This document shows positions 27,900 to 37,408 of a stretch of 64,000 nt of DNA, one piece after another. A program made the translations under genes and the position numbers. Under the pieces are notes generated by a model. That model was not told the DNA's origin and ran no database searches. It saw nothing but the letters and a program-made list of their open reading frames with translations. The DNA is taken from assembly GCF_029360775.1 (NCBI RefSeq), contig NZ_JARKMZ010000005.1:76464-140463 (forward strand). The letters are read 5' to 3'. This DNA is from Daejeonella sp. H1SJ63. GTDB taxonomy: Bacteria > Bacteroidota > Bacteroidia > Sphingobacteriales > Sphingobacteriaceae. Numbering within the stretch: position 1 is the stretch's first letter; each line of letters starts with the position of its first letter.

Positions 27900-29735
27900 A
27901 TGTGTGGAATAGTAGGTTACATCGGCTTCCGTGATGCATGGCCGATTGTTATTAAAGGTTTACATAGACTCGAATACCGGGGATATGACAGTGCCGGAGT
28001 TGCCCTGATAGACAGGGAGCTCAGATTTTTTAAAAAAGCAGGAAAAGTCAGTGATCTTGAAAAATCAGTTGAGGCTGAAAATCTCAACGGAAAAATTGGG
28101 ATGGGTCACACACGCTGGGCAACACACGGTGAGCCATCCGACCGAAATTCACACCCCCATACTTCAGGAAATGGCAAGCTGGCCATCATTCATAACGGGA
28201 TTATAGAAAACTACTCATCATTGAAGGAAACCCTTATTTCCAGAGGACATGTTTTCAAAAGCGATACCGATACTGAAGTCCTTATCCATCTTATTGAAGA
28301 TATTCAGCAGGAAACTGGTCTCGACCTGAGGGAGGCTGTCAGGGTAGCACTTACACGTGTAATAGGCGCCTATGCAATTGTGATCATGGACAATAGTGAT
28401 CCCGATGAACTGATCGCCGCCAGAAAAGGAAGTCCGATGGTACTTGGAGTCGGTGAAGGTGAATATTTCATCGCCTCTGATGCTTCACCGATTATAGAAT
28501 ATACCAAGAATGTAATTTACCTGAATGATAACGAGATCGCTTATATAAGAAGGGACGAATTGCTCATCAAAAGTATAGACAATGTTATCCAGATACCTTA
28601 TATTCAGGAGCTTGAGCTGAAGCTTGAAATGCTTGAAAAAGGTGGATTCGATCATTTCATGCTTAAAGAAATCTATGAGCAGCCCCGTTCTATCAAAGAT
28701 TGTATGCGCGGCCGTATCTATCCGGAAAACGGCCTGGTACAGCTGGGTGGTATTAAGGAATATGCAGAGAAACTAAAAAATGTTGACCGAATAATCATCG
28801 TGGCATGCGGAACTTCGTGGCATGCCGGACTTGTAGGCGAATATCTCATTGAAGAATGTGCACGTATTCCGGTAGAAGTTGAATATGCCTCCGAATTCAG
28901 ATACAGAAATCCAATTATCTCTGAAAAAGATATCGTCATTGCAATTTCACAATCTGGCGAAACAGCTGATACCATGGCAGCTATTGAACTTGCTAAAGAA
29001 AAAGGTGCAACTATTTTCGGGATATGCAATGTGGTTGGTGCATCAATACCAAGATTAACACATGCCGGTGTGTATACACATGCCGGTCCCGAAATCGGGG
29101 TTGCATCAACCAAAGCCTTTACAGCCCAGGTAACAGTGCTTACATTGATGGCACTTTACATGGCTCAGCAGAGAGGAACCATTACCCAAAGCAGATTAAT
29201 TGACCTACTTACCGAGCTCGATAATATCCCGCAGCTGATTGAAAAATGTCTTCAAACAAACGATGAGATCAAATTGATCTCAGAACAATTCAAAGATGCC
29301 AGAAACTTTATTTTCCTGGGCAGAGGAAGCGGGTTCCCGGTTGCCCTTGAAGGAGCCCTTAAGCTAAAAGAAATATCTTATATACATGCAGAAGGTTATC
29401 CTGCAGCAGAAATGAAACATGGTCCAATTGCACTGATCGATGAAGAAATGCCTGTAGTATTCATAGCTACCAAAAATTCATCATACGAAAAGGTAATCAG
29501 CAATATACAGGAAGTTAAAGCAAGAAAAGGGAAAGTGATAGCTATAGTTACCGAAGGTGATATGGTTGTCAGAAGCATGGCTGATTATGTGATCGGGATA
29601 CCGGAGGCTGATGAAATATTCCTGCCGCTATTAGCTACAATACCCCTTCAGTTACTTTCATATCATATAGCTGTGATGAGAGGGTGTAATGTAGATCAGC
29701 CACGAAATCTGGCAAAATCAGTAACGGTAGAGTAG
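27900..29735 (+). CDS. glmS: glutamine-fructose-6-phosphate aminotransferase
   Basis: GlmS makes glucosamine-6-phosphate for peptidoglycan and lipopolysaccharide. The 611-residue protein begins MCGIVGYIG with the glutaminase nucleophile Cys2, has the HTRWATHG and HNGIIEN motifs, and two SIS domains (ACGTSWHAG, SQSGETADT and AEGYPAAEMKHGPIAL). No glmS ribozyme is apparent in the 60-nt leader. Confidence 0.97.
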   Translation: MCGIVGYIGFRDAWPIVIKGLHRLEYRGYDSAGVALIDRELRFFKKAGKVSDLEKSVEAENLNGKIGMGHTRWATHGEPSDRNSHPHTSGNGKLAIIHNGIIENYSSLKETLISRGHVFKSDTDTEVLIHLIEDIQQETGLDLREAVRVALTRVIGAYAIVIMDNSDPDELIAARKGSPMVLGVGEGEYFIASDASPIIEYTKNVIYLNDNEIAYIRRDELLIKSIDNVIQIPYIQELELKLEMLEKGGFDHFMLKEIYEQPRSIKDCMRGRIYPENGLVQLGGIKEYAEKLKNVDRIIIVACGTSWHAGLVGEYLIEECARIPVEVEYASEFRYRNPIISEKDIVIAISQSGETADTMAAIELAKEKGATIFGICNVVGASIPRLTHAGVYTHAGPEIGVASTKAFTAQVTVLTLMALYMAQQRGTITQSRLIDLLTELDNIPQLIEKCLQTNDEIKLISEQFKDARNFIFLGRGSGFPVALEGALKLKEISYIHAEGYPAAEMKHGPIALIDEEMPVVFIATKNSSYEKVISNIQEVKARKGKVIAIVTEGDMVVRSMADYVIGIPEADEIFLPLLATIPLQLLSYHIAVMRGCNVDQPRNLAKSVTVE

Positions 29736-29790
29736 GGCTCCACCGCTACTTAAAAATCAGGCCCTTCTACTATAATTAATAATATCATTC

Positions 29791-29807
29791 AGGGGTTCTA
29801 CCCCTTT
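29791..29807 (+). terminator. weak hairpin downstream of glmS
   Basis: GGGGT-TCT-ACCCC followed by only three T lies 56 nt after the glmS stop. It may end the glmS transcript, but the T-run is poor. Confidence 0.3.
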
Positions 29808-29867
29808 CCGGACAATTAGTATAGACAAGTCCCCGGGTGAGCCAACATGTTCTGCGCCAAACCTGAA

Positions 29868-31163
29868 TTAGGTTAAGCTCTGAAACTGTACAGGCTTCAT
29901 TCGCGAAGTGAGGATATGTATAATAAACCAAGCTATTAAATAAGCAAAGCCACAAATGATAAATATGATGTTATAGCCTGCTGTAATATTTCCGGCCAGT
30001 TTATAATAATCAAGTATAAAGCCTACCAATAAGGGGAAAAAAGTAGACCCGATGGAACCCGTCATTCCCCCAATTCCTACCACTGAACTTACTGCCTTTT
30101 TGGGAACCATGTCTGAAACAATGGTAAAAATGTTGGAGCTCCATGCCTGATGGGCAGCAGCAGCAATGCTTATAATTCCTACCGCAACCCAGATATCCGT
30201 TGCATACCTGGCAAGAATGATCGGTAATACACTGATTGCAGCCACAAGTAATGCTGTTTTTCTGGCTTTTAATATTGGCCAGCCCTTCCTGATGAGATAA
30301 GATGATAAATATCCTCCGGCAATACTGCCAACTGTGGTTGCTGAATATACTATAACCAGATGCAGACTTGGCTTTTTCAGATCGAGATTAAAAGTGCTTG
30401 AGAAATAAGACGGCAGCCAGAACAGGAAAAACCACCACACGGGATCCGTTAAGAGTTTTCCGATAATAAAGACCCATGTTTGTTTTATGGAAAGCAGACG
30501 ACGCCATTTGATGGAACCTGTATGATCGGAATCGGGCTCAGTGTCGCTATGAATAAAGTTAAACTCCTCTTCACTCAATTTCTTATGCCGGGACGGAATC
30601 TCATAAAATAACCACCATAATATTAACCAAACGAAGCCGAGGACACCGGTAATAATAAATGCTTCCTGCCAGCCATAAAATCCCAATAACCATGGTACCA
30701 TGATCGGGGCTACAACGGCTCCGATACTGGTACCCGAATTAAAAATACCGGTTGCCAGGGCACGTTCCTTTTTAGGAAACCACTCTGCCACTGCTTTAAC
30801 AGCAGCCGGGAAATTTCCAGACTCACCCAGACCCAGTAAGCCCCTCACTATTCCAAAGCCCAGAGTACTTTTTACAAATGCATGCAGAATAGCTGCTACA
30901 CTCCAAACTATAATTGATATTGAGTAACCTATCTTGCTGCCTATCTTATCGATAATATTGCCGAAAATTATGAAGCCGAGGGCATAACAGGCAGCGAAAG
31001 CCATGACAATATTTGCATAATCAGATTCAGTCCAGCTAAATTCCATCTCTAAAGTTGGTTTAAGAAGACCAATAACCTGTCTGTCAATATAGTTTATAGT
31101 GGTAGCGAGAAAAAGTAAACCGCAAACTACCCACCGATGATTGCCAAATGAAGTCTTGTTCAT
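29868..31163 (-). CDS. MFS transporter of the hexuronate (ExuT-like) type
   Basis: The 431-residue, 12-helix carrier has ATTINYIDRQVIGLLKP in helix 1, RGLLGLGESGNFPAA and AEWFPKKERALATGIF, which are typical of the anion:cation symporter group including ExuT and GudP. Its place downstream of uxaB-uxaA and the uxaC scar supports uptake of a hexuronate such as glucuronate or galacturonate. It is a full-length paralogue of the carrier at 44997. Confidence 0.9.
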   Translation of the reverse strand: MNKTSFGNHRWVVCGLLFLATTINYIDRQVIGLLKPTLEMEFSWTESDYANIVMAFAACYALGFIIFGNIIDKIGSKIGYSISIIVWSVAAILHAFVKSTLGFGIVRGLLGLGESGNFPAAVKAVAEWFPKKERALATGIFNSGTSIGAVVAPIMVPWLLGFYGWQEAFIITGVLGFVWLILWWLFYEIPSRHKKLSEEEFNFIHSDTEPDSDHTGSIKWRRLLSIKQTWVFIIGKLLTDPVWWFFLFWLPSYFSSTFNLDLKKPSLHLVIVYSATTVGSIAGGYLSSYLIRKGWPILKARKTALLVAAISVLPIILARYATDIWVAVGIISIAAAAHQAWSSNIFTIVSDMVPKKAVSSVVGIGGMTGSIGSTFFPLLVGFILDYYKLAGNITAGYNIIFIICGFAYLIAWFIIHILTSRMKPVQFQSLT

Positions 31164-31189
31164 ATTAAAAGATTAGGCTGTTTATAAAG

Positions 31190-31430
31190 CTATATTTTGT
31201 TAGAATTTGAGTTTCCTGCATTATGATAACAAATATCCTGAATGATCTCCATTCAGTCGGGCCTTCGTAAGATTCCCAAAATTTAGATTTACAGCTATCT
31301 GATCAGGAGGGAGACAATTATGATATTGAATAATCGACACTATTTCCACAAAATCATGGTAAAGTGCATGCTCTGCTTCGGACTTCAACAGGAGGTTTTG
31401 GTCTAAGAATGATTTCATTTCCATATTCAA
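31190..31430 (-). pseudogene. uxaC: uxaC (glucuronate isomerase) remnant with internal deletion
   Basis: From 31418 the frame reads MKSFLDQNLLLKSEAEHALY and then YHNCLPPDQIA, NLTKARLNGDH, which follows the N-terminus of UxaC (glucuronate/galacturonate isomerase) for about 55 residues. It then runs into a stop at 31221. In another frame the same bases continue as EIIQDICYHNAGN and stop at 31190, matching the C-terminal end of UxaC, where DICYxNAxxYF is usual. So roughly 390 codons have been lost, joining the ends at about 31240-31250. The metal motif HxH has also changed to HNC. The remnant keeps the normal uxaC slot between uxaA and the transporter. Confidence 0.8.
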
Positions 31431-31491
31431 TTATACAATAAGATTCATAGAATTGGTGATTTCGCAAAATTAATTTTCAGCTTTTACCAGA

Positions 31492-33144
31492 TCAAAGCGA
31501 AATCCCCCTCTTCCATGGAATAAAGTCATCCTGTCTGTGACGCACAGCAGCTACCTCAGTCTCACCGCTGGCCACACTAATCACGTATTCCAGTATACGT
31601 TCTCCGGCTTCGGCTATTGTTTCCTCCCCCTCAATGATAGAGCCTGTATTAATATCGATAATGTCCCTCATACGATTAAATAAAGTTGTATTGGTTGCTA
31701 TTTTTACAACAGGCACAATAGGGTTACCGGTAGGAGTACCCAGTCCAGTAGTAAACAATACAATATTTGCTCCCGAAGCTACTTCCGCAGTAGTAGATTC
31801 TACGTCATTACCCGGTGTACATAAAAGATTCAGTCCGGGTTTAATTACTTTTTCCGGATAATCAAGTACGGCGACTATCGGAGATGTACCTCCTTTTTTT
31901 GCTGCACCTGCCGATTTGATCGCATCAGTGATCAGGCCATCCTTGATATTCCCCGGAGAAGGATTCATATCAAAACCGGATCCTGCTGCAATGGCCTGGC
32001 TGTTATAATTTTTCATCAGGTTAGAAAATCGTTCTGCCTGATCGATACTTACACAACGGTCACTGAGATCCTGTTCGACTCCACAAAGCTCGGGGAATTC
32101 AGAAAGTATGACTGATCCGCCCAGAGCAACAATCATATCCGATGTATAGCCTATTGCAGGATTTGCTGAAATTCCTGAAAATCCATCAGAACCACCGCAT
32201 TCCAGACCAATACAAAGCTTACTCAATGGTGCTGGTCGGCGCACAGACCTGTTCGCCTGAATCAACCCTGCAAGGGTTTGCCTGATAGATAAAGAAAATA
32301 AATCTGCTTCAGTACCAATATCCTGTTGTTCAAGAATATAAAGTGGTTTATCAAATTGCGGGCTTCGCTTCTCAATTTCGGCCTGCAGCATCGAAACCTG
32401 TGCATTTTGACAGCCCAGGCTGAGAATAGTGGCTCCTGCCACGTTTGAATGTGTAATATAACCGGCAAGAAGACCGCAAAGTGTTATCGCATCCTCTCTG
32501 GTACCGCCACATCCCCCATTGTGTACCAGAAACTTGATTCCATCAACATTTGGAAATACGCGTTCCTGACTTTCCTCTGAAGTTTCAAAATATGAGGAAG
32601 CATTCAGAAGCGCATCTTCATTCTTTCCATCCCTGATCATACCAATCAGCTTCAAAACATCCTCCTGATATTTTTTCTTTCGGCCATATCCCAGGGGTGT
32701 TATAAGTGCTTCCTGCAAAACCTCAATATTCCTGTTCTCACAAAAAACCATGGGTATAACAAGCCAGTAATTTGCGGTACCAACGCTGCCATCAGACCGG
32801 TGAAACCCATTAAATACCGATTTTTGAAATTTAGAAACATCAGGAGACTGCCAGGAAGTTTTACGCGAGCGTGTTTCAAATTGATTTGCTGCATGTTTAA
32901 TATTCGCAGTAGTAATTAAGCTCCCTTTATCAAGATCTGTTTGCGTAATGCCCACAAGTACCCCGTACATAATGATTTTACTTCCCTCAGGCAGCATTGC
33001 TACCGTAAACTTATGCTTCGCCTGAATATCATCCTGAAGTACTATTTCTTCACCCGCGTAAGTAATAATTTCGCCCTTGCGTAAATCTTTTAAAGCCACG
33101 ATTACATTGTCATCGGGATGAACTTTTAGAATATTCTGTTTCAT
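31492..33144 (-). CDS. uxaA: altronate dehydratase
   Basis: UxaA dehydrates D-altronate to 2-keto-3-deoxygluconate. The 550-residue protein has an N-terminal SAF-like domain (about 1-95) and a UxaA core with GFHRSDGSVGTANYW, HNGGCGG, GLECGGSDGFSGI and CTPGNDVEST. It follows uxaB by 14 nt and precedes the uxaC remnant, giving the classical hexuronate operon order. Confidence 0.94.
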   Translation of the reverse strand: MKQNILKVHPDDNVIVALKDLRKGEIITYAGEEIVLQDDIQAKHKFTVAMLPEGSKIIMYGVLVGITQTDLDKGSLITTANIKHAANQFETRSRKTSWQSPDVSKFQKSVFNGFHRSDGSVGTANYWLVIPMVFCENRNIEVLQEALITPLGYGRKKKYQEDVLKLIGMIRDGKNEDALLNASSYFETSEESQERVFPNVDGIKFLVHNGGCGGTREDAITLCGLLAGYITHSNVAGATILSLGCQNAQVSMLQAEIEKRSPQFDKPLYILEQQDIGTEADLFSLSIRQTLAGLIQANRSVRRPAPLSKLCIGLECGGSDGFSGISANPAIGYTSDMIVALGGSVILSEFPELCGVEQDLSDRCVSIDQAERFSNLMKNYNSQAIAAGSGFDMNPSPGNIKDGLITDAIKSAGAAKKGGTSPIVAVLDYPEKVIKPGLNLLCTPGNDVESTTAEVASGANIVLFTTGLGTPTGNPIVPVVKIATNTTLFNRMRDIIDINTGSIIEGEETIAEAGERILEYVISVASGETEVAAVRHRQDDFIPWKRGISL

Positions 33145-33158
33145 TCTTATAATAGTCC

Positions 33159-34688
33159 TTAATTTATTTTTTCAACTGCATTTTTTACACCGTCTTTTTC
33201 AATATTCCGGAGATAGCCTCTTACCGCTTCTACAAAACCGGGGAGTAGAGACAGGTCTGTGCCCCATATATCGTAATTTGCGAGAACATTGGACACTACT
33301 TCATCCGAATTGTGATTAGTCCACTGATCTGAATAATAAAGTGCCCAATCATCCTCTATTTTGTAGCTTCTATTATTGCATTGACCAAAAAATGTTCCGT
33401 CTGTTCCATCTGAACGCATGAACCGCAGATATGCTGCAAAGCCAAATGCAATATTCTCCGGAACCCTGTTAAAATTTTTATAATAGCAAAGAAGCACAGG
33501 TACTACCCGCATATTAAGCTTCATTGTATAATTTACGCTGATACTAAGCCACTGATGCCTGATCTGCGGGTTTCGGAACCTGTCGAGGACCTTATCCGAA
33601 AACTGCAATGCAATTCCGGGATCGACAGGGTATGGAATAGCAGGAGCAAGATTATCCCGCATGAGAGATGAAATGAATTCCTGCGTCAATGGATCCTCCA
33701 TTGCGTCACATACGGTTTCCATTCCGGAAAGGAATGCCACAGCACAGCTTAAGGTATGCGTTCCGTTGAGCAGTCGTAATTTCAGCTCCTTATAAAGAGT
33801 TATATCTTCGGCAATAACAACTCCAGAATCTACCTGTTCAAATGAAAGGATTTTCTTTAACTCTTCATTACCCTCGATGGCCCAGAGCCGGTAAACTTCA
33901 GCAAAAACAAGCAGCTCATCACGATACCCCAGCTCATCTTCCATTTTCTGCATTGTAATTTCATCTGGTTTTCCCGGAACAATACGATCTACAAGAGTAT
34001 TGCAGAACGTATTGCTCTCAAGCCATTTCATAAACTCCTTTTCCAGGTTGTTTTGTTCTGCCAGTTTAAAAACAATGTCTTTCAGCTTAGTTCCGTTATC
34101 TGAGATCAATTCAGTTGGGAGAATTACTAAGCCCTTACTTTCATCCCCATTAAATACTTTATACCGGTGATATAATACAGCAAGCAGTTTACCGGGAAAG
34201 GATACGGGAGGTACCGTACTGATATCATCCTGTATAAGCACGATGCCCGTTTCAGTTGTATTGGAGATAACAATCTCCAATTCCTTTGATGCTGCCACAT
34301 CAAGAATAGCCATCCATTCAGTTTGTGCGGTAAGCACTCTGCTCACTGCAGAACAAATCAGGTTCTCTTCTATTTTCCTCCCATCTTCAATACCCCGTAT
34401 TCCAATAGTGTAAAGCGAATCCTGGTTTTTAAAATCATCAGTACCCCCTTTCTGTGTTGATTTCACAATCACAACACGGCCGTTAAAGATCCCCTGCCTG
34501 TTTGCTTTATCAATAAAATAATCAGGCAATCCGCGCAAAAGTACGCCGGTGCCAAATTGAAGAACTTTTTCAGGCAGATCAAAGGCACCGGCCAGAGGCA
34601 CGATGAGTTTATCAGAAGGTTTAATATTATCTAAATTCTGTTTTCTCAAAATCATATCATCCTGTATTTCTGGTCCGGAACCGGGCAT
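33159..34688 (-). CDS. uxaB: tagaturonate reductase
   Basis: UxaB reduces D-tagaturonate to D-altronate with NADH. The 509-residue protein belongs to the mannitol dehydrogenase family: LQFGTGVLLRGLPDYF binds the cofactor, and ISNTTETGI, LLNGTHTLS (catalytic region) and NCNNRSYKIEDDW follow. An internal ATG at 34655 (MILRKQNLDN) is an equally reasonable start. It is the first gene of the uxa operon and is divergent from the LacI-type regulator at 35116. Confidence 0.93.
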   Translation of the reverse strand: MPGSGPEIQDDMILRKQNLDNIKPSDKLIVPLAGAFDLPEKVLQFGTGVLLRGLPDYFIDKANRQGIFNGRVVIVKSTQKGGTDDFKNQDSLYTIGIRGIEDGRKIEENLICSAVSRVLTAQTEWMAILDVAASKELEIVISNTTETGIVLIQDDISTVPPVSFPGKLLAVLYHRYKVFNGDESKGLVILPTELISDNGTKLKDIVFKLAEQNNLEKEFMKWLESNTFCNTLVDRIVPGKPDEITMQKMEDELGYRDELLVFAEVYRLWAIEGNEELKKILSFEQVDSGVVIAEDITLYKELKLRLLNGTHTLSCAVAFLSGMETVCDAMEDPLTQEFISSLMRDNLAPAIPYPVDPGIALQFSDKVLDRFRNPQIRHQWLSISVNYTMKLNMRVVPVLLCYYKNFNRVPENIAFGFAAYLRFMRSDGTDGTFFGQCNNRSYKIEDDWALYYSDQWTNHNSDEVVSNVLANYDIWGTDLSLLPGFVEAVRGYLRNIEKDGVKNAVEKIN

Positions 34689-35115
34689 TCAATTCCGGGT
34701 TCATCATATACATTTAATCTATAAACCGGATTAGTATTTGGCAATTGACCGGTTTGGGATAAATTTTATTCTGCTTATAATCACTGGCATTTCAGTACGA
34801 AAACAATTGTACATATTTTTAAACAAGCATTAAATAAAACAAGAAGATATATCTATGCAATCGTTGCCGAAACTGTAAAAAACAAGAAAAATAAATCCCG
34901 GGGTGAACATTAAGCTTTACCCGCAATATTGTTATTCAGATACCTTGAATTACATTCGGTTATGGAGGTTTTCGGTATAAACCAGAGCTACTTCAGTTAA
35001 AAGATCAGGAAGCAAAATCCGGAATTATCAGGTGATAAGTACCCAAACCTTCATGTCTTCTGCAGCGTAAAATTATTATATTAGGAAATAATTAAAATAA
35101 CATTAAATATACTTT
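34689..35115. promoter_or_regulatory. divergent uxaB/lacI intergenic region with two CCGG-centred operator-like sites
   Basis: The 427-nt gap holds no gene. TAAACCGGATTA at 34722-34733 (10 of 12 positions symmetric) and TTGACCGGTTTG at 34745-34756 (symmetric core ACCGGT) have centres 23 bp apart and lie 34-68 bp upstream of the uxaB ATG. CG-centred palindromes are typical of LacI-family operators, so these are candidate sites for the neighbouring regulator. No convincing -33/-7 pair was found. Confidence 0.4.
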
Positions 35116-36129
35116 ATGGGGCATGCCGTTACGATAAAAGACATTGCAAAAATTTTAAATGTTTCAGTATCAACTGTATCAAGAGCACTTAGGGATACTT
35201 ACGATGTTAACCAGGAAACTAAAAAAAGAATACTTTCCCTTGCTGCAGAGTTAAATTATAAACCCAATTTCAATGCTACCGGTCTGGCGCAGGGAAGCAC
35301 TCATAACATTGGGGTAGTACTCCCTTTCATTACAAACTATTATTTTTCAACAGTCATAACCGGAATTCAGGAAGTGGCATATGACAACAACTACAATATC
35401 ATTTTATTTATCACAAATGATTCTTCTGAAAGGGAGTTGTCAATTATCCAAAACCTATCCCTTTCCCGTTTAGATGGATTATTGGTATCAGTTTCTTCCA
35501 ATTCAGATTCCTGTAATCATTTCCAGGAAATAATTGATGAAGGTACTCCAATAGTATTTTTTGACCGTATAGCCAGCAATATTGACACATCGAAAGTGAT
35601 GCAGGGTGATTATAAGGGTGCATTCGAAGCTGTAGAACATCTGATTGAAAGTGGCTATACTAAAATTGCCCATATCGCAGGTCCAAAGGGATTAGACTTT
35701 ACTGAAAAAAGATTAAACGGATACCTTGATGCATTAAAAAAACATGGATTGGCAGCCAGAGAGGAATGGATTATCTTCTCCGGATTTTCCCAGGAATACG
35801 GCGAGACTGATACCTATCAGCTTTTACAATGTGAACAAAGACCTGATGCGATTTTTGCGGTAAATGACAGGAAGGCAATAGGGGCTATTGTAGCACTGAA
35901 AAATAATGGAGTAATTATTGGTAAAGAGATTGGTGTGATAGGTTTTACTGATGATCCGATATGCACTATAATTTCTCCTTCAATAACTACGATTGCCGAA
36001 CCGGCCTTTGAGATTGGAACAACAAGCTGCGATCTGCTTTTAAAACACATCAATAAGAAAAATTTCAATCCTCAGGAGATCATATTACCCGGCAAACTAA
36101 TGGTCAGGGATTCAACCAGAAGAAATTAA
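35116..36129 (+). CDS. LacI-family transcriptional regulator
   Basis: The 337-residue protein has an N-terminal helix-turn-helix (VTIKDIAKILNVSVSTVSRA) and hinge, followed by a periplasmic-binding-protein-like effector domain (NIGVVLPFITNYYFSTVI, GLLVSVSSN, FAVNDRKAIGAI). It is transcribed away from the uxaB-uxaA operon and probably represses it in response to a hexuronate metabolite. It might also act on the CGATAACGTTATCG sites further along the window. Confidence 0.92.
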   Translation: MGHAVTIKDIAKILNVSVSTVSRALRDTYDVNQETKKRILSLAAELNYKPNFNATGLAQGSTHNIGVVLPFITNYYFSTVITGIQEVAYDNNYNIILFITNDSSERELSIIQNLSLSRLDGLLVSVSSNSDSCNHFQEIIDEGTPIVFFDRIASNIDTSKVMQGDYKGAFEAVEHLIESGYTKIAHIAGPKGLDFTEKRLNGYLDALKKHGLAAREEWIIFSGFSQEYGETDTYQLLQCEQRPDAIFAVNDRKAIGAIVALKNNGVIIGKEIGVIGFTDDPICTIISPSITTIAEPAFEIGTTSCDLLLKHINKKNFNPQEIILPGKLMVRDSTRRN

Positions 36130-36134
36130 CAGGA

Positions 36135-36190
36135 GTGCCTGCGTAGGAGATCAAACCGAACTTCTCAATCTTATCAGCTAACGCAGGCAC
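36135..36190. repeat. inverted repeat between lacI and nagA
   Basis: GTGCCTGCGT (36135-36144) and ACGCAGGCAC (36180-36190) are inverted copies around a 35-nt loop in the convergent gap between the regulator and nagA. There is no T-run, so an intrinsic terminator is unlikely, but the structure could still mark the 3' ends. Confidence 0.4.
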
Positions 36191-36194
36191 CCTG

Positions 36195-37388
36195 CTATAG
36201 AGATCTGTTATAAACCACCTTTCCATTAATAATGGTAGTCTGAATATTAATATTCCCGTCAAAGAGAACGATGTCTGCTTCCTTTCCTTCAATCAGAGAC
36301 CCCTTCCTGTCGGCTACATTCATAATACGGGCAGGGGTGCTGGTCATCATCCTGACAGCCTCCAAAAGAGGAACATCAGCCATATTAACCATATTTCTCA
36401 CAAGCCGGTCTGCCGTGGCAACGCTTCCTGCAAAGGAAGTACGATCGGGCAGTTTAGCTACTCCGTCCTCTATTATCACCTTCAAACCTGTGTCCTTATT
36501 TCCTAAAATACTTTCACCTTCAGGCATACCTGCCCCGCGCATTGCATCAGTTATGAGGGCAATCTTATCCGGACCTTTAATTTTATAGATAAGCTTCAGC
36601 AGAGGTGCCGGAAGATGAATTCCATCCGCAATAATTTCCACATCCATTTCATCTATAATATATGCGCTTTCTATTACCCCTGCATACCGGAAAGCATTTC
36701 TACGGCTAACTCCTGACATGCCTGAATACAGGTGGGTAGCAAGCGTATAACCATTTTCAAAACCTTCGAGCACTTCCTCGTAAACAGCGTCTGTATGGGC
36801 TAATGCCGGCAAAATCCCCTTTGAGAGCAGATATCTGGCAAATGGTATTGCTCCTTTTAATTCCGGCGCCGCACTCCATCGTTTAATAAAATTGGATCTG
36901 GCAATAACATCCATGTATTCTTCAGGATCAGGATCGCGGATGTAACGCGGATCCTGTGCTCCGCGCTGATTCATTGCAAAATAGGGCCCTTCCAGGTGCA
37001 TACCCAGAAATTGTGCACCATTCTTATTGTTTTTATCCGCTCTTTCGTAAAGTTCCAGCGTCTTCAGCAGATCCTCTTTTTCACTGGTCAGGGTTGTTGG
37101 CGACATGGAAGTAGTTCCATATTGTGCATGGATTTCTGCTGCTTTCAAAAAAGCTGTTTCACTCCCATCCATGAAATCGTGACCGCCACCGCCATGTACA
37201 TGGATATCAATAAACCCGGGCGATATATAATTTCCCTTCGCATCAATTTCAATCGCATCGCTGACATCAATATTCCCTTCTTTCACTTCAGTAATTATAC
37301 CATCGCTTATCAGGACTGTTCCCTGAGGGATCATACGGTAAGGGGTAAGAATTTTACCGTTATATATTTTTAAACGTTGCTGGTTCAT
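36195..37388 (-). CDS. nagA: N-acetylglucosamine-6-phosphate deacetylase
   Basis: NagA removes the acetyl group from GlcNAc-6-phosphate in the cytosol. The 397-residue amidohydrolase has the metal site DIHVHGGGGHDFMDG, the LEGPYFAMNQRGAQD motif, HLYSGMSG and LITDAMRGAGMPEG with the catalytic Asp. An AGGAG sequence lies about 10 nt before its ATG. It is 20 nt downstream of the haem c/FG-GAP gene, with nagB two genes upstream. Confidence 0.95.
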   Translation of the reverse strand: MNQQRLKIYNGKILTPYRMIPQGTVLISDGIITEVKEGNIDVSDAIEIDAKGNYISPGFIDIHVHGGGGHDFMDGSETAFLKAAEIHAQYGTTSMSPTTLTSEKEDLLKTLELYERADKNNKNGAQFLGMHLEGPYFAMNQRGAQDPRYIRDPDPEEYMDVIARSNFIKRWSAAPELKGAIPFARYLLSKGILPALAHTDAVYEEVLEGFENGYTLATHLYSGMSGVSRRNAFRYAGVIESAYIIDEMDVEIIADGIHLPAPLLKLIYKIKGPDKIALITDAMRGAGMPEGESILGNKDTGLKVIIEDGVAKLPDRTSFAGSVATADRLVRNMVNMADVPLLEAVRMMTSTPARIMNVADRKGSLIEGKEADIVLFDGNINIQTTIINGKVVYNRSL

Positions 37389-37408
37389 ATTATTTATTCT
37401 CCTATTAA

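Noticed and set aside
31221-31430. Short 69-codon reading frame as a hypothetical gene
   Set aside because: Its sequence follows the N-terminus of UxaC and ends at a junction with the UxaC C-terminus in another frame, so it is treated as a pseudogene.
36104-36292. 62-codon minus-strand frame over the lacI/nagA junction
   Set aside because: It overlaps the 3' ends of two well-supported genes and has no recognisable family, so it is a shadow frame.
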